Shown one piece after another: positions 23,010 to 27,199 of a DNA stretch of 27,199 nucleotides; positions within the stretch are counted from its first letter, which is position 1, and each line of letters starts with the position of its first letter. The DNA is from Eubacterium sp. AF22-8LB (GTDB lineage: Bacteria; Bacillota_I; Bacilli_A; Erysipelotrichales; Erysipelotrichaceae): contig NZ_QRVI01000028.1 in the NCBI RefSeq assembly GCF_003458715.1, forward strand, positions 1 through 27,199, read 5' to 3'. The notes under the pieces are model-generated. The model was not told where the DNA came from. It saw only the letters and a list, made by a program, of their open reading frames with translations, and ran no database searches. A program made the position numbers and the translations under genes.

Positions 23010-24016
23010 TATGCTTCCTCCAATGGTGAATAATCTTCAGGACCATAATAGATTACCTGAGTTCCTGCATCCTCAAACTTAAACGGAATATACATTAAGT
23101 CTTTCATGGCTTTTTTGACTTCAATTTGTTTTTCTGGCTGCACATAGAAAACTAAGAAGCCTCCGCCACCAGCGCCTAATAGCTTTCCACCTAATGCTCC
23201 TGCACAAATTCCTTTTTCATACAGCTCATCAATATGGTTTGTAGATACCGATTTTCCTGTTTGTCTTTTTAACTTCCAGGTTACATCTAATAATCTTCCA
23301 AAATCATCAAGATCCTTTGATGTGTCTGTTAATATGGATTCTGCTTCATCCACAAGATTCAACATTTCTTTTAATTGTTTTTTCTTGCTGGCATCGTCTA
23401 ATTGATTAGCTTTTTGTACATCACTCGAAAAACGTGTAAAGCCTGTAAAAAACATCATTAAATTATTATTTAGCTGCCTTTTTCTTTCGGGTGAAATGAT
23501 AATAGGACGTACAGAGTAGCCATCCGCATTAAAATCAATACGATTAAACCCACCAAATGAAGCTGCAATCTGATCTTGCCAGCCTCCTGCTTCATCGCAT
23601 AGAACTCTTTCTAAATAAATAGCTTCATCGGCTAATTTTTTCTTATCTGCATATTTGCCTTTTAAGGCATAGAATGCATTTAACATACCTACCGCAAAAG
23701 AAGAGCTTGTACCAAGTCCACTACGAGCGGGCAAATCCGCTTCATAAGTCAAACGAATTTCGTGCATATCCAACATCTTCATCGCATTACGTATAGCCGG
23801 ATGTTCAATATCATCAATACGAGTGACTCTTTCTGTTTTTGAATAACTTAGTTCTGTAGAGTAATCAAAAAATCTTGGTAGATGTCTTACATTGACATAA
23901 CAGTATTTATCAAATGTAGTAGAAAGGACAGAACCTCCATTTTCTTTAAAGAAAGCTTCCATGTCGGTTCCACCACCAAAAAATGACATTCGAAATGGTG
24001 TTTTTGTGATTATCAT
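23009..24016 (-). CDS. hddA: D-glycero-alpha-D-manno-heptose-7-phosphate kinase (GHMP family)
   Basis: The 335-residue protein opens ITKTPFRMSFFGGGTDMEAF, typical of HddA. It has the GHMP phosphate loop PARSGLGTSSSFAVG (96-110) and the C-terminal motif GALGGKLLGAGGGGFLVFY near 279. It phosphorylates D-glycero-alpha-D-manno-heptose-7-phosphate at C1, giving the 1,7-bisphosphate used by the next protein. Its ATG overlaps the GT4 stop (ATGA) with GAGGTGAG upstream. Together with the fused HddC-GmhB and GmhA it completes the GDP-heptose pathway. The main alternative, a fucokinase-like GHMP kinase, is unlikely in this company. Confidence 0.93.
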   Translation of the reverse strand: MIITKTPFRMSFFGGGTDMEAFFKENGGSVLSTTFDKYCYVNVRHLPRFFDYSTELSYSKTERVTRIDDIEHPAIRNAMKMLDMHEIRLTYEADLPARSGLGTSSSFAVGMLNAFYALKGKYADKKKLADEAIYLERVLCDEAGGWQDQIAASFGGFNRIDFNADGYSVRPIIISPERKRQLNNNLMMFFTGFTRFSSDVQKANQLDDASKKKQLKEMLNLVDEAESILTDTSKDLDDFGRLLDVTWKLKRQTGKSVSTNHIDELYEKGICAGALGGKLLGAGGGGFLVFYVQPEKQIEVKKAMKDLMYIPFKFEDAGTQVIYYGPEDYSPLEEA

Positions 24017-25179
24017 GTTCTCACCTCATATAATCGATCATATAATTCAATCGTTTTATCCCAGCTAAAATATTTTTCTACAAATTTTTTACTCTCAATC
24101 GATTTCTTTTCCAGCTTTTGTGGATCATCAATTAAATCTAAAATAGCTTGTTTAATTTCTTCATCTGTTTGTGCAAGAAGTAAAGTATTTCCATCTTCAT
24201 CGATACCTTCTGCACCAATATCCGTTGTGATTACAGGCAATCCTAAACCACACGCTAATAAAACCTTTAATTTAATACCCGCTCCTAATGTCAATGGGAA
24301 TACGGCCATTTCATTTTTAAGGATTTCATCCTCAATCTTGTCCACAAAGCCAGTAATATGAATGTTCTCGCATTCAAAGCTTTGCAGTTCATTACTAGGA
24401 TGGGCTCCAATTATTGTTAATTGAATATCATCTCGATGCATCGACTTAAAGATTTGAATCAGGCGCATAGCCGCCAAATGATTTTCTTCACGCGCCATTT
24501 GGCCAATGAAACAAATAGATTTAGGCTGCTTTTCAATATTGGATTTCTTATCGAAATCCACTCCATAATATGGATTCATTAATTCTACATTATTTAAATC
24601 ATAATATTCATGAAGCAATCTTTCATCCTTGGAATTGACTGCAATCACATGATCCGCTTTCTGACAATACGCTTTTTCGTATTTTGAAGCCTGTTTTAAC
24701 TGCCACTTCCAAAATAATTTTTTAAATCCTGTCGCATCTTTTGACTTTCTTAAAAAGGATTGTCTTGTGACATCATGCTCTACAATATTAAATATCATAT
24801 TCGGATACTTTTCTTTGATCCAAATATATTGTGCCATTGCCGTATATTCACAATGAATAGCTTCAATGTTTCTTTCTTCAATAATCTTAAGAAACTGCTT
24901 TTTAAATTCTTTGGAACTACGTGCCGAAAACATCAATGGCATATTTAAGTGTAATAAGCCTTGTTTGATACGATCCACATTGGAGATAGGAATGAAATAA
25001 CTATTTTCAGAATCGTATTCTTCGGCAATGATTTTTTCTTCTAAAGGCATTGTTATGAATGATAAAACATAAACATCATGTTTTTTTCGTAATGTTTCTA
25101 CTGTCTTTCCCATGCATACACCACCTGCATGATTTGTATGTAGGTTGGGTACATAGGGTGAAATATGCAATATATTCAT
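24013..25179 (-). CDS. GT4 family glycosyltransferase
   Basis: The 388-residue GT-B enzyme begins MNILHISPYVPNLHTNHAGG. It has a C-terminal domain starting at ICFIGQMAREENHLAAMRLI near residue 222, and the donor-site segment FPLTLGAGIKLKVLLACGLGLPVITTDIG near 292 with the conserved Glu replaced by Lys-Leu-Lys-Val. It should add an early sugar to the lipid-linked acceptor at the inner face. The ATG at 25179 lies five bases after GGAGGT. The next gene is hddA, overlapping by ATGA, so this enzyme is a reasonable candidate heptosyltransferase. Confidence 0.87.
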   Translation of the reverse strand: MNILHISPYVPNLHTNHAGGVCMGKTVETLRKKHDVYVLSFITMPLEEKIIAEEYDSENSYFIPISNVDRIKQGLLHLNMPLMFSARSSKEFKKQFLKIIEERNIEAIHCEYTAMAQYIWIKEKYPNMIFNIVEHDVTRQSFLRKSKDATGFKKLFWKWQLKQASKYEKAYCQKADHVIAVNSKDERLLHEYYDLNNVELMNPYYGVDFDKKSNIEKQPKSICFIGQMAREENHLAAMRLIQIFKSMHRDDIQLTIIGAHPSNELQSFECENIHITGFVDKIEDEILKNEMAVFPLTLGAGIKLKVLLACGLGLPVITTDIGAEGIDEDGNTLLLAQTDEEIKQAILDLIDDPQKLEKKSIESKKFVEKYFSWDKTIELYDRLYEVRT

Positions 25180-25193
25180 AGTTACCTCCAATC

Positions 25194-25220
25194 AAAAAAA
25201 ATGTGATTAAACACATTTTT
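25194..25220 (-). terminator. Terminator or attenuator between the two GT4 genes
   Basis: Plus arms 25197-25205 and 25212-25220 make a 9-bp stem (GTG/CAC core with A-T pairs) and a 6-base loop, overlapping the stop of the upstream gene. The T run (seven bases) is followed within six bases by the GGAGG site of the next gene. No promoter fits between, so it should act as a partial terminator. Confidence 0.58.
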
Positions 25221-26316
25221 ATAAATCTAAAACTTTATCCAAAACTTCATAAAAACGTTTTTTCGTAAAATAAGTATTGTACAATGTCTGAATATTTTTT
25301 CTTCTTTGAAGCTGCACATCCATACCTTCTTGGCATACCTGTTTGGCAACTTGTTTTATATTGTCTTCTGTTATATTAAAACCAATATCCCATTCTGTAC
25401 AAAATTCTTTTGTGTCTCCCTGAATCGTATTAATGATAGGAAGACCTGCACACATGTAATCCAATGATTTCATTGTTAGTCCAACCACAACGCTTGATTT
25501 CATCACGTTAAAGCCGTAATTACATTGATCAAAGATTTCCTGTTTGCGTTTAAAATCAAAGATTTGTTTGTGGTCAATCACATTGACACCCACACACAAA
25601 ACATCTTGTATAAATTGTTCCTTCTTTTCTCCGTCCCCTATAATGTGCAACACACACTTCTTTTGTTGACTACATTCCCTTAAAAAAGAAGTAATCATAG
25701 GTATGTCTATAATATTATTGATAGATCCTAAATAACAGAATTGTAGCTCATCTTGCTCTAAATCTGGATTCATAGGCATGCAATCTTTATCAATCGACCA
25801 ATATAAAACATTCCCACAATGCACATATTGTTTAAATAATTCACATTCACAGAACACATAATCTCCACTTGATAAATACTTATCGCGACGATTTTTCCAA
25901 ATTTTAAAAGGCAACATCCATTCATATCGTTCAATAGGCATGGATTCTGGCCATAAATCAATAATATCAAAGGCTACTTTGACATTATGATGTTTCTTTT
26001 TATATTTTGCCATCTCTTTTACTAATGAATTACATGGAACAATGCAATGGATTAAATCAGGTTGAATATCTTCCATGGCTTGTCTTGCTTTTTTCGCAAA
26101 TTCCATATGTGACAAAATTCTATCCACTGAAAGATTTTTATGGTATTCACGAACTGGAATCACAGCATCTGCATCGGCATTATATACCGCTTTTTTTCTA
26201 TGCGAAAAATTTGAAGTCATCCCCTTTACTTCATACCCCCTTGAAGTATAGTAATTCTTCAATAACTGCACACGATCCAAACATGTATCAAACGCATATA
26301 CCAATACAACAACCAT
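25219..26316 (-). CDS. GT4-like glycosyltransferase
   Basis: The 365-residue protein has an N-terminal half with LDRVQLLKNYYTSRGYEVKG and FDIIDLWPESMP (about 118-129), and a C-terminal half with FCYLGSINNIIDIPMI near 193, LHIIGDGEKKEQF near 222 and SLDYMCAGLPIINTI near 287. This matches GT-B enzymes of the GT4 type, with the Asp-Leu-Trp-Pro motif often seen in WbuB/WbpH-like N-acetylaminosugar transferases. It follows the priming enzyme, so it may add the second sugar. GGGAG lies six bases before the ATG. It is less typical than the next GT4, and the donor is unknown. Confidence 0.82.
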   Translation of the reverse strand: MVVVLVYAFDTCLDRVQLLKNYYTSRGYEVKGMTSNFSHRKKAVYNADADAVIPVREYHKNLSVDRILSHMEFAKKARQAMEDIQPDLIHCIVPCNSLVKEMAKYKKKHHNVKVAFDIIDLWPESMPIERYEWMLPFKIWKNRRDKYLSSGDYVFCECELFKQYVHCGNVLYWSIDKDCMPMNPDLEQDELQFCYLGSINNIIDIPMITSFLRECSQQKKCVLHIIGDGEKKEQFIQDVLCVGVNVIDHKQIFDFKRKQEIFDQCNYGFNVMKSSVVVGLTMKSLDYMCAGLPIINTIQGDTKEFCTEWDIGFNITEDNIKQVAKQVCQEGMDVQLQRRKNIQTLYNTYFTKKRFYEVLDKVLDL

Positions 26317-26371
26317 GATTAACTCCCTAACTTATGTATGTTTTTCAAGAATAAGACCTTACAACTATCCC

Positions 26372-26986
26372 CTAGTTATTATCTTTATTGTGGATACTTC
26401 CTGTACCCCCTTCGACAACTCCATCGTGTCTTAACACGGAAAAAATTGTCATTAAAAAACATTTCACATCAAATGAAAAACTTAAATTTTTACAATACTC
26501 TCCATCCAATTTAGCCTTTACATCTAATTCTAGTTCATCACGTCCATTGACCTGTGCCCAACCAGTTAACCCTGGAAGTACATCATTGGCCCCATATTGA
26601 TCTCTAAGTTTTACTAAATCATATTGATTCCATAGAGCTGGTCTTGGCCCCACGACTGCCATTTCCCCTTTAAATATATTAAACAATTGTGGAAGCTCAT
26701 CTAAAGACGTTTTTCTTAAAAATTTACCAACACTTGTTATGTATTGATCTGGATTTTCTAATAAATGCGTAGGCATATCTTTTGGCGTATCAATACGCAT
26801 TGTTCTAAACTTTAAAATATTAAAATAAGATTTATGAATCCCCACACGCTTCTGTTTAAAGAAAACAGGTCCAGGAGATGTCACCTTAATTAAAATCATT
26901 AACACAATCAAAAGTGGAGATAAAATTATGATTCCCGCTAAACTCATCAAAAAATCAAGTGTTCGCTTCCCATATTTTGAATACAT
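26372..26986 (-). CDS. Small phosphoglycosyltransferase (PglC/EpsL-type priming enzyme)
   Basis: The 204-residue protein is a monotopic phosphoglycosyltransferase. It has a reentrant N-terminal hydrophobic helix (11-36) ending in the SPGP break (37-40), then QKRVG, KFRTMR (59-64), the catalytic Asp-Glu pair in KTSLDELPQL (96-97), VVGPRPAL (111-118) and PGLTGWAQVNGR. It moves a sugar phosphate, often GalNAc, bacillosamine or a hexose, from UDP-sugar to undecaprenyl phosphate, starting the chain. The length is that of the minimal family (PglC, EpsL, WecP-like short forms), without the extra membrane domain of WbaP/CpsE. It is the first gene of the cluster, behind GGGGAG. The sugar is not readable. 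Confidence 0.92.
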   Translation of the reverse strand: MYSKYGKRTLDFLMSLAGIIILSPLLIVLMILIKVTSPGPVFFKQKRVGIHKSYFNILKFRTMRIDTPKDMPTHLLENPDQYITSVGKFLRKTSLDELPQLFNIFKGEMAVVGPRPALWNQYDLVKLRDQYGANDVLPGLTGWAQVNGRDELELDVKAKLDGEYCKNLSFSFDVKCFLMTIFSVLRHDGVVEGGTGSIHNKDNN

Positions 26987-27031
26987 AAATACACTCCCCT
27001 ATAATAGTAGAGATTGACCCCTACCTCGAAA

Positions 27032-27060
27032 AGTATACCATATTCAAAACTATGAAACAA
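27032..27060 (-). promoter_or_regulatory. Probable main promoter of the upper operon
   Basis: The minus strand reads TTGTTT, a 17-base spacer ending in TGG, and TATACT, so it has a fair -35, ideal spacing and an extended -10. Transcription would start about 40 bases before the priming enzyme start codon. The -35 overlaps the T run of the hairpin at 27067-27094. Confidence 0.55.
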
Positions 27061-27094
27061 AAAAAGTTCATGTATTATAAATAAACATCATGAA
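27055..27094 (-). terminator. Leader hairpin with T run, overlapping a seven-codon frame
   Basis: Arms TTCATG and CATGAA (27067-27072, 27089-27094) with a 16-base loop run into seven or more T on the minus strand. Within it a short frame (27068-27091, MMFIYNT) starts with ATG eight bases after AAAGG. It may simply terminate an upstream unit outside the window, or form an attenuated leader. The stem is short, so both readings are weak. Confidence 0.35.
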
Positions 27095-27139
27095 TTTTAC
27101 CTTTATATAAAGATTAAAAACAAATTATGTTAAATTATC

Positions 27140-27163
27140 AAAAAACAAGGAACCTTGTCCTTG
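27140..27163 (-). terminator. Terminator of a unit upstream of the window
   Basis: On the minus strand CAAGGA and TCCTTG (plus arms 27158-27163 and 27146-27151) enclose a 6-base loop and are followed by six T. It should end a minus-strand gene lying beyond position 27199. Confidence 0.5.
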
Positions 27164-27199
27164 CCTGCATGTTTGATTTGTATCAAGATAAGAATTAAT

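Noticed and set aside
1..27199. CRISPR arrays, tRNA or rRNA genes, insertion sequences, riboswitches
   Set aside because: I looked for regular repeats, cloverleaf or rRNA-like stretches and transposase motifs on both strands and saw none. Intergenic gaps are short and explained by promoters, terminators and the one remnant.

Overview
This window is a cell-surface polysaccharide locus from a low-GC Gram-positive bacterium (Bacillota). The genes are AT-rich and packed head to tail. They have strong GGAGG-type ribosome binding sites and several TAATG or ATGA stop/start overlaps. The protein set fits a wall polysaccharide: LtaS/MdoB-type glycerol-phosphate transferase, DgkB-like lipid kinase, GacI/GacJ-like pair and Wzm/Wzt exporter. 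TGA and TAA are both normal stops, so the recoded mollicutes are unlikely. An Erysipelotrichia-like or clostridial host is my guess and is not proven. Every intact gene is on the minus strand, so transcription runs from high to low coordinates. The only plus-strand coding signal is a decayed gene remnant.

In transcription order, 27199-26987 is a leader with two terminator-like hairpins and a likely extended -10 promoter. Then come a PglC-type phosphoglycosyltransferase (priming enzyme) and two GT4 glycosyltransferases. A complete GDP-D-glycero-alpha-D-manno-heptose pathway follows (hddA kinase, a fused HddC-GmhB protein, gmhA isomerase). After it lie a WbbL-like GT2, a GT2, the ABC exporter (wzt, wzm), a second closely similar GT2, an 826-residue double-GT2 protein and a MerR-type regulator fused to a methyltransferase. 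A second block begins at a MerR-type promoter/operator (12217-12247) and holds the dTDP-L-rhamnose genes rfbA, rfbC, rfbB, rfbD and a DUF2142 membrane protein, ending in a terminator at 6827-6854. A third block holds a MOP-family flippase, a GT2 pseudogene, a GacI-like polyprenyl-phosphate glycosyltransferase, a GacJ-like DUF2304 protein and a GT2, ending in a terminator at 2613-2644. The last block is a GacH/LtaS/MdoB-like phosphoglycerol transferase translationally coupled to a DgkB-like diacylglycerol kinase, ending in a terminator at 93-123.

Read together, the locus looks like a rhamnose- and heptose-containing wall polysaccharide. The backbone would be built on a lipid carrier by the GT4 and GT2 enzymes and exported by Wzm/Wzt. 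A separate side-chain module (GacI/GacJ, flippase, GT-C-like DUF2142 protein) would decorate it outside the cell with lipid-P-sugar donors. The GroP transferase would add glycerol phosphate, and the lipid kinase would recycle the diacylglycerol released. This layout resembles the streptococcal group A carbohydrate locus. The most notable points are the MerR operator in front of rfbA with its candidate regulator just upstream, the heptose pathway in a Gram-positive, a beta-rich module shared by Wzt and the large glycosyltransferase, two decaying glycosyltransferase genes, and terminators placed directly in front of ribosome binding sites inside the cluster.
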